64,000 bases of DNA from Eurosta solidaginis (taxonomy: Eukaryota > Arthropoda > Insecta > Diptera > Tephritidae): positions 372,325,601 through 372,389,600 of the forward strand of contig NC_090319.1 of assembly GCF_040869045.1 (NCBI RefSeq). The letters run 5' to 3'. The stretch's first letter is position 1; each line of letters starts with the position of its first letter. The notes beneath the pieces are model-generated. The model saw only the letters and a list, made by a program, of their open reading frames with translations. It searched no databases and was not told the DNA's origin. The position numbers were made by a program, and so were the translations under genes. Below, in pieces: positions 13,720 to 23,058 of the stretch.

Positions 13720-14607
13720 TGCCAAGAAAAAAAACAAGACTCCCCTCTATTAAATTGATAGCAGAAGAGCAACAAAGAGCAACAGGAAATTAAGAGAAAT
13801 AACTTGTCTATACTAATACGGGACCATTTCAATAAAGCAAATATTGATATGAGAGATAAAAATTTGTTTTAAACACCCTACAGTCGGCTAAGAAGCTCTT
13901 CAAAAACAATAAGGAACTATTAGTACTGAAAGCTGACAAGGGCAACGTAACAGTTTTGATGGAAAAATCTGATTATGATAACTAATTACAAGAAATGGTA
14001 AACGATATTTCCTGATATCGGGTTTTGAAACGCGTCCTATAAACAAGTTACAGGACAAGAATAATGAAATTGTAGAAACACTTTTTAAAAATAATATGAT
14101 AAATATAAAAGAAAAATATAGTCTCCTCAGTAAAACTGCAAATGCGCCTAGGTTGTATGGTTTGCCGAAAATCCATAAAGAAGGAGTTCCACTTAGACCC
14201 ATATGTTCGTCCGTTAATTCTCCGTAATTTATGTAAATATGTTGTTCAGGTTCTCAAAAATATCACTAAAATCTCTAGATACAATGTTAAAGACGCGATT
14301 GAGTTCAAGGATAAAATACACGAGACATATATATTTGACGAACCAAAGAACTCTTTTTAGGAGCAGTACGTTTTTGCATAAAAGATAACTGATATTTTAA
14401 ATACAACAATAAAATGTATGAACAACGTTCAGGAATGCCACCAGCATCGCCAATAATAGCACATATAGTAATGGAAGAAATACTTCCAAAGTTTGAAGAG
14501 GAATGTAAGCACAAACCGCGTATGCTAACCAAGTACGTTGATGATTTGTTTGCTATTGCCAAAACAGATGCCATTGACGACATGCTGGCAACCTTAAATT
14601 CGTACAA
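13720..14607 (+). pseudogene. Penelope-like element, reverse transcriptase (first part)
   Basis: This is the N-terminal and central part of the reverse transcriptase of a Penelope-like retroelement. Visible hallmarks in order are KADKGNVTVLM (about 13933-13965), a RLYGLPKIHKEGVPLRPIC-like block (about 14150-14210), and GMPPASPIIAHIVMEE leading to the catalytic YVDD at 14534-14545. Stop codons and shifts near 13983, 14010, 14225 and 14360 break the frame, so the copy is dead. The sequence stops mid-domain at 14607, where a Helitron is inserted, and resumes at 18836. The 5' end is uncertain; reading frames suggestive of the family's N-terminal linker reach back to about 13720. Confidence 0.8.
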
Positions 14608-14843
14608 TCTATATATATAAAAAGAAGTGGACATTTTGATTGTCACTCCATAACTCGAGAACGGATAGAAAGATTGGCATGAAACTTTTAGGAAAGATAC
14701 AGGAAGGAGAGATGATGGTTAGTTGATTTTGAAATCCCAAATCGGTTTAGCCATATATCTATATATATAAAAATTAATGTTTGTATGTATGTCATCGATT
14801 AACTCAAAAACTACTGGACCTATTATTATGAAAATTGATATAT

Positions 14844-15548
14844 ATATGGGGTATTCCATCCCGTTTCGACCAATTTTGAACCCGACCCCTTTAGAATTGG
14901 CTGAAAGTTTTTCTTCTTTTTCTAGCTTACGAAAGACGTTTTTCAGAATTTTTTCAAATTTTTTCATCCAACTCAAAAAAAGTTATGAATTTTTAAAAAA
15001 AACACTGTTTTTGTTTTCAAAATGCTATAACTTTTTCAAAAATTGACCGTTTGGGATCTTTTTTTTTTTTAATTTGTTTTTAAATGTACTTTTCGGAAAA
15101 AATACAAAAAAATTTTTAAAGTTTTTTTTTCAATTAAATAAAAAAGAAAAAATCGGCCCACTCCGGGATTAGTGGGGATGATTGCAGAATTGATTGAAGT
15201 TTTTTATGAGAAAAAAAAAATGGTGAAATTCGAAAAATCTCGAAAAACTGAAAAATTACAAAAAAAAACAAAACTTTAAAATTTTTTTTGTATTTTTTCC
15301 GAAAAGTACATTTAAAAACAAATTTTAAAAAAAAAGATCCCAAACGGTCAATTTTTGAAAAAGTTATAGCATTTTGAAAACAAAAACGGTGTTTTTTTAA
15401 AATTCATAACTTTTTTTGAGTTGGATGAAAAAATTTGAAAAAATTCTGAAAAACGTCTTTCGTAAGCTAGAAAAAGAAGAAAAACTTTCGGCCAATTCTA
15501 AAGGGGTCGGGTTCAATATTGGTCGAAATGGGATGGAATACCCCATAT
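14844..15548. repeat. Long inverted repeat, arms about 285 bp
   Basis: The left arm (about 14844-15129) is repeated in reverse complement at about 15263-15548 with only a few mismatches and small A/T-run indels, around a spacer of about 133 bp. Landmarks are GGGGTATTCCATCCCGTTTC on the left and GAAATGGGATGGAATACCCC on the right. Apparent open frames within the arms mirror each other and are not genes. A transcript through it would fold into a very long hairpin. Confidence 0.9.
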
Positions 15549-15564
15549 GTATTTTTCCACGGGG

Positions 15565-16085
15565 AAGGTTTATATAATGAGTACTTTGATACCGGGTGAC
15601 TAGGGTCTCGAGATATAGGCCAAAACATGGACCCGGGCACCCCTAGAATGTGTTTATACAATATGGATATCAAATGAAAGCTACTGATGAGTGCTTTAGT
15701 ACAGGATAGTTTTCATACCTATTGGTGACTAGGGCCTCGAGATATAGGCCAAAACGTGGACCCGGGTACCCCTAGAATGTGTTTATACAATATGGATATC
15801 AAATAAAAGCTGCTGATGAGTGCTTTACTACAGGGTAGTTTTGATACCTATTGGTGACTAGGGTCTCGAGATATAGGCCAAAACATGGACCCGGGCACCC
15901 CTAGAATGTGTTTATACAATATGGATATCAAATGAAAGCTGCTGATGAGTGCTTTACTACAGGGTAGTTTTCATACCTACTGGTGACTAGGGTTTCGAGA
16001 TATAGGCCAAAACATGGACCCGGATACCCCTAGATTGTGTGTGTATTTTGGATATCAAATGAAAGCTGTTGCTGAGAGCTTTTAA
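15565..16085 (+). repeat. 129-bp minisatellite, about four units
   Basis: The landmark GACTAGGG starts at 15598, 15727, 15856 and 15985, giving an exact 129-bp period. Each unit carries CTCGAGATATAGGCCAAAAC, ACCCCTAGAATGTG and ATATGGATATCAAAT. Units differ by a few substitutions. Internal minisatellites are usual in non-autonomous Helitrons and Helentrons. Confidence 0.95.
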
Positions 16086-16613
16086 GTAATTTTCATTGTG
16101 ATATTCGATTTAGTCGCATCAACCTGGCAAAACTGATAAATATGCATGCGAATCCGAAATAAAGTCATGAATTAATAATACCCACATACCTATTTACATA
16201 CGTCCTATTCGATTTGCCTGAAATTTGGTATATAAATTTGCCTATATTAGTATTTACGAGGCTTTTTTCCGGGAAGTAGACCAGAGACGGACTGGGACTG
16301 GGATTAGGACTGGGACTGAGACTCGGAATGGGACTGGAACAAAATACATACCACCCTCTGGGGCTGGCAATAAGATATGAAGAAGAATGAGAAAAACTTG
16401 AGAGAAGAGAAAAGACAGAAGGAGACTGAGAAAGAGATAGAATGAGACGAAGATGGAGATAGATGAAGCGAAAAATACGGAGGGAGGAGTGAATACAAAT
16501 ATTAGGAAAAAGTATAGAGGGGCGAGGGCAGATTTAGACGGAAAAAGCTTATTAAAATGTATGCAGATATACCAAACTTAGGGCAGAACAACGTCTGCAG
16601 GGTCTGCTAGTCT

Positions 16614-16680
16614 TCTATATATATAAAAAGAAGTGTACATTTTGATTGTCACTCCATAACTCGAGAAGGGCATGAAATCG
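16614..16680 (+). repeat. Second copy of the outer Helitron's left terminus
   Basis: About 55 bases match 14608-14660 almost exactly (TCTATATATATAAAAAG, then the ACATTTTGATTGTC and CTCGAG blocks), with one substitution. After that this copy skips about 15 bases present in the first copy and leads towards the helicase remnant. The nested Helitron ends three bases upstream. Confidence 0.8.
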
Positions 16681-16699
16681 CACAATATCAAATTCGGCG

Positions 16700-18690
16700 C
16701 TACATTAGCACTAATGAAGCTCTTTGGAGAACTTATTCATTTCCAATTCATGAGCGATATCCTGCTGTGGTTCATTTGGCTGTTCATCTTGAAAATGGCC
16801 AGCGTGTGTCTTTTACCGATGCAAATGTACAGCAGAGAGCAGCACAACCACCAGCAACAACACTAACTGCATTCTTTCAATTGTGCGAAAGCGATAACTT
16901 TGCCAGGACGTTGCTGTATTCAGATTTAGCGGATTATTTCACTTGGACTGCAAAGAAATGCAACGACGTAAACAAGGAACACCTCTTGATGGCCATCCGG
17001 GTGTTTTTTTTTTGCAGATACCCTGAGAAGATTGTACACAGTTCATCCAAACAATGCAGAATTTTATTATTTGCGCTTGTTAGTAAATGAAAACACTGAT
17101 TTGCTGGTTTCATTGGAAATGTATAATGAGGCATTGATAGCGATTGAAGATATGTGCCTTACGATTGCAAATAAAGGATTAGGACAATTAGGTTTGTCAC
17201 CACCCAATCGTCCAATGCATAATTTATTTGATCGAGAATTGCAACGTGAACAACAGTATAATCCCAATGAATTGCAAACATTTGTGAATTTGAATGTTCC
17301 TAAATTAAATGACCATCAAAAACATGTCTATGATACCATCATCCAAGCGGTACAAAATGAAGTCGGTGGATTATATTTTTTGGATGCGCCTGGTGGTACG
17401 GGAAAAACATTTGTGATATCACTCATTTTGGCAGCCATTCGATCGCAACGAAAAATTGCATTGGCACTTGCTTCGTCGGGAATCGCTGCTACTCTATTGG
17501 ATGGTGGACGAACAGTGCACTCTGCAATAAAATTGCCGTTGAATGTGCAGGTATGCTTATATTTATTGATTGATCACTTTAAAATTTAATCGATATTAAT
17601 AAAAATGTAATTATTTTCAAATTAACAGGTGATTAAACATCCCACGTGCAATATTTCAAGAAATTCTGCGATGGCAAAAGTTTTGCAACAAGCAGCAATT
17701 ATTCCATTGGATGAATGTACAATGGTGCATAAAAAATCGCTGGAAGCATTACACCGTACAATGCAAGATCTACGTCAGAATCAAGAGATTTTTGGTGGTG
17801 CATTAATATTATTGTCAGGGGATTTTCGACAAATATTGCCTGTGGTTCCACGATCAACACCGGCGGATGAGATCAACGCATGTTTAAAGTCTTCTCTTCT
17901 GTGGCGACATGTGCAAAAATTGATATTGAACATAAATATGCGCGTTCAATTACACAACGACCAATCTGCAGATCGGTTCTCGAAGCAATTGTTAGATATT
18001 GGCAATGGAAAAGTTCGAGTCTATAATACAAATGGATTGATTACATTACCGAACAATTTCTGTACCATTCTCCAATTAACAGAAGAGTTGATTGAAAGTG
18101 TGTTTCCATATATTGTTAAAAATTACTGGAATCGCAATTGGTTGAGAGAACGCGCAATACTGGCACCAAAAAATTTACACGTCAATGTAATCAATTATCA
18201 GATTCAAGAAAAATTGCCAGGTGCAGTGACATCATATAAATCTGTTGATAGCGCAATGAATGCAGATGATGCAGTGAATTATCCAATTGAATTTTTGAAT
18301 TCATTGGAAACACCTGGTATGCCACCGCATTATTTGAATTTAAAGGTTGGCTCATTATTTTACTGAGGAATTTAAATGCACCAAAACTGTGCAATGGCAC
18401 AAGATTAGTAGTAAAAAAAATTATGCCGAATTTAATTGAAGCGACAATATTGACCGGAACAGCGAAAAATGAAATTGTACTCATACCACGTATTCCACTG
18501 ATTCCAACAGACATGCCATTTGAATTTAAGCGTTTGCAATTCCCAGTGCGTCTATCATTTGTCATGTCCATCAATAAGGCACAAGGACAAACGCTTCAAA
18601 TATGCGGATTAAATTTGGAGGAGCCGTGCTTTTCACGTGGCCTGCTCAAGAGTTGGAACTCCAAATTGTTTGTTTATGCTCGCTTCCAAT
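16700..18690 (+). pseudogene. Helitron helicase (PIF1-like) remnant
   Basis: This is the C-terminal helicase part of a RepHel protein, the DNA-unwinding module of rolling-circle Helitrons. In order: HLENGQRVSFTDANVQQRA and TVHPNNAEFYYLRLL (typical of the Rep-helicase linker); KLNDHQKHVYDTII; Walker A APGGTGKT (17386-17409); ASSGIAATLL; Walker B DECTM (17710-17724); LSGDFRQILPV; and the motif VI region SFVMSINKAQGQT (about 18555-18593). A likely intron lies at 17551-17628. Frameshifts near 17018 and 18355, and loss of the terminal arginine-finger segment after about 18640, disable it. The Rep domain is absent; the frame starts abruptly after the duplicated left terminus. Confidence 0.85.
17551..17628 (+). 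other. Probable spliceosomal intron in the helicase gene
   Basis: The coding sequence ends at CAG and is followed by GTATGC; 78 bases later TTAACAG is followed by the next conserved block. The interval is AT-rich with in-frame stops, and removing it keeps the frame between IKLPLNVQ and VIKHPTC. The size and borders fit short dipteran introns. Confidence 0.6.
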
Positions 18691-18835
18691 GGGTAAACTA
18701 AAAATATTGTATATCCAAATGTTTTGGATTGACATTAATAATTTTGAAATACAATGCATTCATTTCATAAAAAAAATTATAATCTTTCATTTCTTTTTTT
18801 GGTTGGTTGCTACGAAGTGCAACGGGGTCCTCTAG

Positions 18836-19666
18836 TAAATCTATAAAATTTACACTTGAGGCTGAGAGCGATGGACGATTGCCGTTCCTAGATGCATTGG
18901 TAATAAGGAAACATAACCACCTAACCTTCGACTGGTATAAAAAACCGACTGCGTCTGGAAGGTTAATAAATTTTTATTCCAAACACGATAAAGCAATTAT
19001 TATAAACACGGCAAAAAATTTTATAAAACGAGTACTTTCAATCAGTGATGAGATATATCACAGGAAAAATATAGAAATCATTAAGCAAACACTTGCGGAT
19101 AATGACTTTCCAACCCATCTTATAAACAGATACATAAAAGATCACTTCGCTAAAACTGAAAATAATAAAATGGAGGCAAATACCTTTGTACCAGGCTTGT
19201 CAAGTAGAATGAAGCATTCTAATATGTATGACAAAAAAAAAAAAGTTAGAATAGCATTTAAATATGACTATACTCTGCAACAAATATATAGCAACACAGG
19301 AAGTAAAATACGAGAAATCCGACGTAGTTTATAATGCATTATGCATTATGCAATAGCGACGGGTCCCACGTATGCAATAAGGAACAAGTAAATCAAAATT
19401 AAAGACAAGGGTTTCCGCTCACAAATCGAATTTAAAAAATCGCGACCACCCTAATGACAACAAAACGGCTTTAACACAACATTGTGAGACCACGGGACAC
19501 TATCCAGATTTAGAAAATATAGCGATATTAGAAAAATAAAAGCATTATAATAAGCGCTTCATTCTGGAAATGTTGCACTTATAAATACTCCTACGGATAT
19601 ACGTATGAATTTTAAGATTGATACGGACCGCTGTGCACAAGCCTACAGGCAACTCATCGAAAATAG
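18836..19666 (+). pseudogene. Penelope-like element, RT C-terminus and GIY-YIG endonuclease
   Basis: This continues directly from 14607. The RT thumb region is intact for about 165 codons (GRLPFLDALVIRKHNHLTF, then WYKKPTASGRLINFYSKH), ending at 19334. Degenerate pieces of the C-terminal GIY-YIG endonuclease follow in several frames: TALTQHCETTGHYPDLENIA at about 19459-19518 and RMNFKIDTDRCAQAYRQLIE just before 19666. RT plus GIY-YIG identifies a Penelope/Neptune-type element. The gypsy insertion at 19667 interrupts the last codons. Confidence 0.8.
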
Positions 19667-20229
19667 TGTTACGAATATTAGCAACACTAAGGGGTACTGC
19701 CATCTCTAGGCCGATGCTAAGCAGTGACGTGAATTCATATCAATAATTCAATCATTATGTCAGCACATACGCGTGCACGCGGCGGAGAAGCAACGCACAA
19801 GCACATGCAGATATCTTATCTGAAATGCTCCTAAAGGTATGCAATTGTGATTGTGGAGGTGTCGCTCACACATACAAGCGCATGGGGTATGAGAGAAGCT
19901 ATAAAAATTATGCATCTGTAGTTGTAGCTGAGAAATTTATAACTAACTAGTAAGTTCTGGAATTAGAAAAGCCTAGAAATATGCAACGAGGATGTCGGAC
20001 AGTATAAAACGGCGACAACAGTGAAGGCGAGAAGTCAGTTTCATTTGAGCTATCAATCAGTTTGGTTATTAAGCAAGCTAGTCGTTGCAAAGTATAAGTC
20101 TTATTGTGAAGTACTTTAATAAAGGCCATTTTTCCATTATTCAATATTGGAGTTATTTATTCAACAGTTTAGCGATACGAACGTTGGCAGAAGATTGCAA
20201 ATCAGGGAAATTGCAGTAAATTCATTACA
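19667..20229 (+). repeat. 5' LTR of the gypsy element (563 bp)
   Basis: Starts TGTTACG and ends TTCATTACA. It contains a TATA-like TATAAAA at 20003-20009 and a polyadenylation signal AATAAA at 20118-20123, which suggests U3, R and U5 in that order. Relative to the 3' LTR it has 6 extra bases near 19684 and a 34-bp GC-rich block near 19770-19805; whether these are gains here or losses there cannot be told from two copies. Confidence 0.95.
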
Positions 20230-20231
20230 GT

Positions 20232-20249
20232 TGGTGTCAGAAAAGGAAT
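20232..20249 (+). other. Primer binding site
   Basis: TGGTGTCAGAA begins two bases after the LTR. It matches the complement of the 3' end of leucine tRNAs, the primer class used by mdg3-type elements. The match weakens after 11 bases, so the tRNA assignment is tentative. Confidence 0.6.
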
Positions 20250-20288
20250 TGTTTAATAAATTCCGAAGATTGGGAATACAACTTGGAC

Positions 20289-21713
20289 ATGGCAAAGTTC
20301 AGTGAATTGAGGATCCAGCAACTGAAAAAGGAGTTGGAGAACCGTGGATTAAATACAACCGGCAATAAGATCGAACTTCAAACACGGCTACAAGAGGTAA
20401 TGGAGTCGCAAGGAATTGATGTGGACGAGTATGTCTTTTATCCTGATGGGGACGAGACAACAACAAAAATTGAAGAGAAAAACGAAACATTGCAGACAGT
20501 TACGAGCACAGACTTGAACATGATTTTGGCTGCAATATCTTCACAAACATCGACAGTAACATCAATGTCATCGCAAATGTCAGAAATGTCGACACAGATT
20601 ACATGCACGGTGGAAACTCAGCTGGAATCGCAGGAGAACCGTATAACAGCGAAGATTGAAGCACAAGAGGCACGAATATCAGAAATGTCATCTCAACTGG
20701 CATCTCAACTGGAAGAACAAAAGATAAGTATAGCATCCCAACTGGAATCACAGGAGACACGTATAACATCTAAGATGGAAACACAGTTAGAAGAACAGAA
20801 GACATATATGGCTGAGCAGTTGAAAGCACAAGAATCTCGCATATCTTCGCAACTGTCAGAACAGGAAGCAAGGGTATCATCAAAACTGGAAGCACAGGAT
20901 GCAAAAATCGCTCAATTTCAGGCAGAAGTCGATGATTTGAAAGGTCGTCCAGCTGTTTCAGCAAGCAACCCGAAAGTAAAGACACCATCCTTTGACGGTT
21001 CTGTTCCTTTCCAGGTCTTCAAGCTACAGTTTGAGAAGACCGCAGCAGTGAACAACTGGAATGCGGAAGATAAAGTTGCTGCACTGTTCGTGGCATTGAA
21101 GGGGCCAGCAGCCGAAATCCTACAGACGATTCCCGAAGGAGAGCGGAACAACTATGAAGCATTGATGGCTGCTGTAGAACGACGTTATGGAAGCGAGCAT
21201 AGAAAACAGATATTCCAAATTGAGTTGCAAAACCGCTACCAAAAAGCAAATGAGACATTGCAGGAGTTTACTTCAGATATTAAAAAATTGGCTCATCTTG
21301 CAAATGCGGACGCACCCGTGGAATACACTGAAAGGGTAAAAATCCAGAGTTTCATAAATGGCATACGAGATGTGGAAACGAAGCGGGCTACATATGCGAA
21401 TCCAAAACTAACATTTGCTGAAACGGTATCGCATGCACTGACTCAGGAAACAGCCTCACTTTTGAGTAAGCCAGCGTACAAAGCTCATCGGGTGGAAGTG
21501 GAAAGGCCAGACTGGGTAGACGCAATTTTGGAAGCATTGAAGGGTACGCAGGAGAAGAATAATGATGCAGTCAAATGCTTTAAGTGTGGAAAGCCAGGGC
21601 ATATTGCGCGTTATTGCAACACCAACCCTAACAGTTCCAATAATATGGGTGGTCGTAAACGCAGAGCAGAAGGAGATGAGCAAATCTCCAAGACCACTCA
21701 ATCGTTAAACTAA
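20289..21713 (+). CDS. gag: Gag polyprotein of the gypsy element
   Basis: A 474-residue Gag, the structural protein that packages element RNA. ATG at 20289 is taken as the start; an upstream in-frame TTG is unlikely in a eukaryote. Residues about 3-37 form a SAP-like helix-extension-helix (FSELRIQQLKKELENRGLN), a DNA-binding fold unusual in Gag. Residues about 75-220 are a long coiled coil built from a repeated QLESQE/RI unit. Residues about 240-400 match the retrotransposon Gag capsid pattern (ALKGPAAEIL, ERRYGSE). A single zinc knuckle, CFKCGKPGHIARYC, sits at residues 430-443. The frame is fully open, in contrast to pol, so Gag may still be made. Its stop codon is immediately preceded by a frameshift heptamer. 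Confidence 0.92.
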   Translation: MAKFSELRIQQLKKELENRGLNTTGNKIELQTRLQEVMESQGIDVDEYVFYPDGDETTTKIEEKNETLQTVTSTDLNMILAAISSQTSTVTSMSSQMSEMSTQITCTVETQLESQENRITAKIEAQEARISEMSSQLASQLEEQKISIASQLESQETRITSKMETQLEEQKTYMAEQLKAQESRISSQLSEQEARVSSKLEAQDAKIAQFQAEVDDLKGRPAVSASNPKVKTPSFDGSVPFQVFKLQFEKTAAVNNWNAEDKVAALFVALKGPAAEILQTIPEGERNNYEALMAAVERRYGSEHRKQIFQIELQNRYQKANETLQEFTSDIKKLAHLANADAPVEYTERVKIQSFINGIRDVETKRATYANPKLTFAETVSHALTQETASLLSKPAYKAHRVEVERPDWVDAILEALKGTQEKNNDAVKCFKCGKPGHIARYCNTNPNSSNNMGGRKRRAEGDEQISKTTQSLN

Positions 21714-22525
21714 ATCGAGTCAGCCGCAAGGTGCGACAGCTGGCTCCCGCAATTGAATGCCCCATAATCTCTATCTCGCAGATTGGAAGAAGATCGAGCA
21801 ATCTTACTGTTGGAGGACATGTGGAAGGAAAGGAACGTTTACTGACTGCAGATCCGGGCGCATCTCATTCCATCATTCGAGCGGATTTAGTCAACAAAAA
21901 GATAAGACCATTGCTTGGAGCAAGATTACGTACAGCCACGGGAGAGGACACCCAGGTAATTGGAGAAGTAGAATGTGAATTAACAATTGGGAACGTCACG
22001 GTACTACACAATTTTATAGTGGCAGATATTGTTGATGAAATCATAATTGGAGTGGACTTCTTAATCGACCAAGGCATCAAGATCGATATGCAAAGCAAGA
22101 CGATGCGATATAAGAACATGGATGTGCCGCTTAATTTCGGCTACGAGAGAGGCTACAGCAGTAAACGAGTGCTGGTGGAAGAGAGTCAGCAAATACCACC
22201 AAAATCCGAAGCAGTCATCTGGGCAAAGGTTGATGGAGATTGTGGGACAAACAAATTGTGGGTTGTCGAAGCAGCAAACAAATCAGCACTGAACATACTT
22301 ATAACAAAACAAGATGGACGTATTCCGGTAAGAGTACTCAATGAGTTCAAGTCACCATTTAATTTGACCAAAGCAGCTATTTTGGGAAGATGCCAAGAGG
22401 CTGAAGTAGTTATTAACTGTGAACAGCTCCAGGAACACGTTTCATCTAGTAATACTGATCTTTCAAATGACATCACGGCATGGACGCAGGGGCTAGAGGA
22501 AGCCTATCAAAATAAGGCAAAATAA
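21680..22525 (+). pseudogene. pol: Pol, protease domain and linker
   Basis: The frame is open from 21680, overlapping the end of gag by 34 bases in the minus-one frame. The aspartic protease appears as LLTADPGASHSIIRADLV with a downstream IIIGVDFLIDQG, the second hallmark of the fold. The usual D-T/S-G triad reads D-P-G here, a change next to the catalytic aspartate that probably harms activity. The frame ends at a TAA (22523-22525), but the reading continues in the same frame into the RT, so this is a nonsense mutation rather than a gene end. Confidence 0.85.
21704..21746 (+). promoter_or_regulatory. Predicted minus-one ribosomal frameshift signal, gag to pol
   Basis: The heptamer G TTA AAC (21704-21710) is in the gag frame directly before the gag TAA. 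Slipping back one base leads into the pol frame, which is open from 21680. Six bases downstream, GAGTCAGC (21717-21724) can pair over eight positions with GCTGGCTC (21739-21746), and the loop holds a further CGCA/TGCG pairing. GTTAAAC is a known slippery type. The combination of heptamer, spacing and stem is what such sites need; function is inferred. Confidence 0.65.
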
Positions 22526-23058
22526 CTGCTCCTAAAGTACGTGAACATATTTTACCAGGATGGTTTCAAACCAGGCCGCACCAATTGTGTGAAACATCAA
22601 ATTGACACTGGAGACGCGAGGCCGATACGTCAAGCTCCTCGTAGTGTTCCACTGGCGAAACGGGAAGTTGTGAGTCAAATCGTACAAGAAATGAGCGACA
22701 GCGGCGTCATCGAACCATCAGCTAGTCCATGGAGCTCACCGGTAGTACTTGTAAAGAAGAAGGATGGAAAAATGAGGTTTTGCGTGGACTACCGGAAGTT
22801 GAATGACGTTACGAAAAAGGATAGCTACCCATTGCCAAGAATTGACGATACTCTGGACTCGCTATCTGGTACGAAATGGTTTTCCACACTGGACTTGAAA
22901 AGCGGCTACTGGAAAGTTGAGGTGAAGGAGGAGGACAAAGAGAAAACAACCTTTAGTGTCGGTGATGGTCTTTGGAAATTTACAGTAATGACTTTTGGAC
23001 TTTGTAATGCACCAGCTACTTTTGAGAGACTCATGGACCAGGTACTGAAAGGAAAAAG
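22526..23058 (+). pseudogene. pol: Pol, truncated reverse transcriptase
   Basis: N-terminal RT of the Ty3/Gypsy type: SPVVLVKKKDGKMRFCVDYR, LNDVTKKDSYPLPRIDDTL, FSTLDLKSGYWKVEV and FTVMTFGLCNAPATFERLMD. Right after MDQVLKG the sequence jumps to the start of the RNase H region near 23059. The missing part, on the order of 130 residues judged from the family layout, includes the catalytic YxDD box. The junction also shifts the frame. The element cannot reverse-transcribe itself. Confidence 0.9.

Larger units (their letters stand above)
14758..16610 (+). mobile_element. Non-autonomous Helitron nested in the first one
   Basis: It begins TCTATATATATAAAAATTAA after an A and ends GGGTCTGCTAG before a T, with a hairpin (GCAGA/TCTGC, about 16583-16598) some ten bases before the terminal CTAG. 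It has no coding capacity. It contains a long inverted repeat (14844-15548), a 129-bp minisatellite (15565-16085) and a GGGACTGGGA-rich tract (16285-16340). Its left end resembles that of the outer element only in the first 15 or so bases, so it is a different subfamily. Confidence 0.75.
14608..18835 (+). mobile_element. Compound Helitron inserted in the Penelope-like element
   Basis: The insert starts with TCTATATATATAAAAAG and ends in CTAG (18832-18835), exactly between an A (14607) and a T (18836), which is the target rule for canonical Helitrons. A short hairpin (GTTGC with GCAAC) lies just before the terminal CTAG. Removing 14608-18835 rejoins the flanking reverse transcriptase in frame without loss or gain of bases, which fixes both ends. 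Inside are a second Helitron (14758-16610), a repeat of the left terminus at 16614, and a broken helicase gene. No Rep nuclease (HUH) motif is visible, so this copy cannot be autonomous. Confidence 0.85.

Noticed and set aside
14719..15673. Several 60-90-codon open frames on both strands
   Set aside because: They arise from the mirrored, T-rich arms of the inverted repeat and the minisatellite; no protein motif is present.
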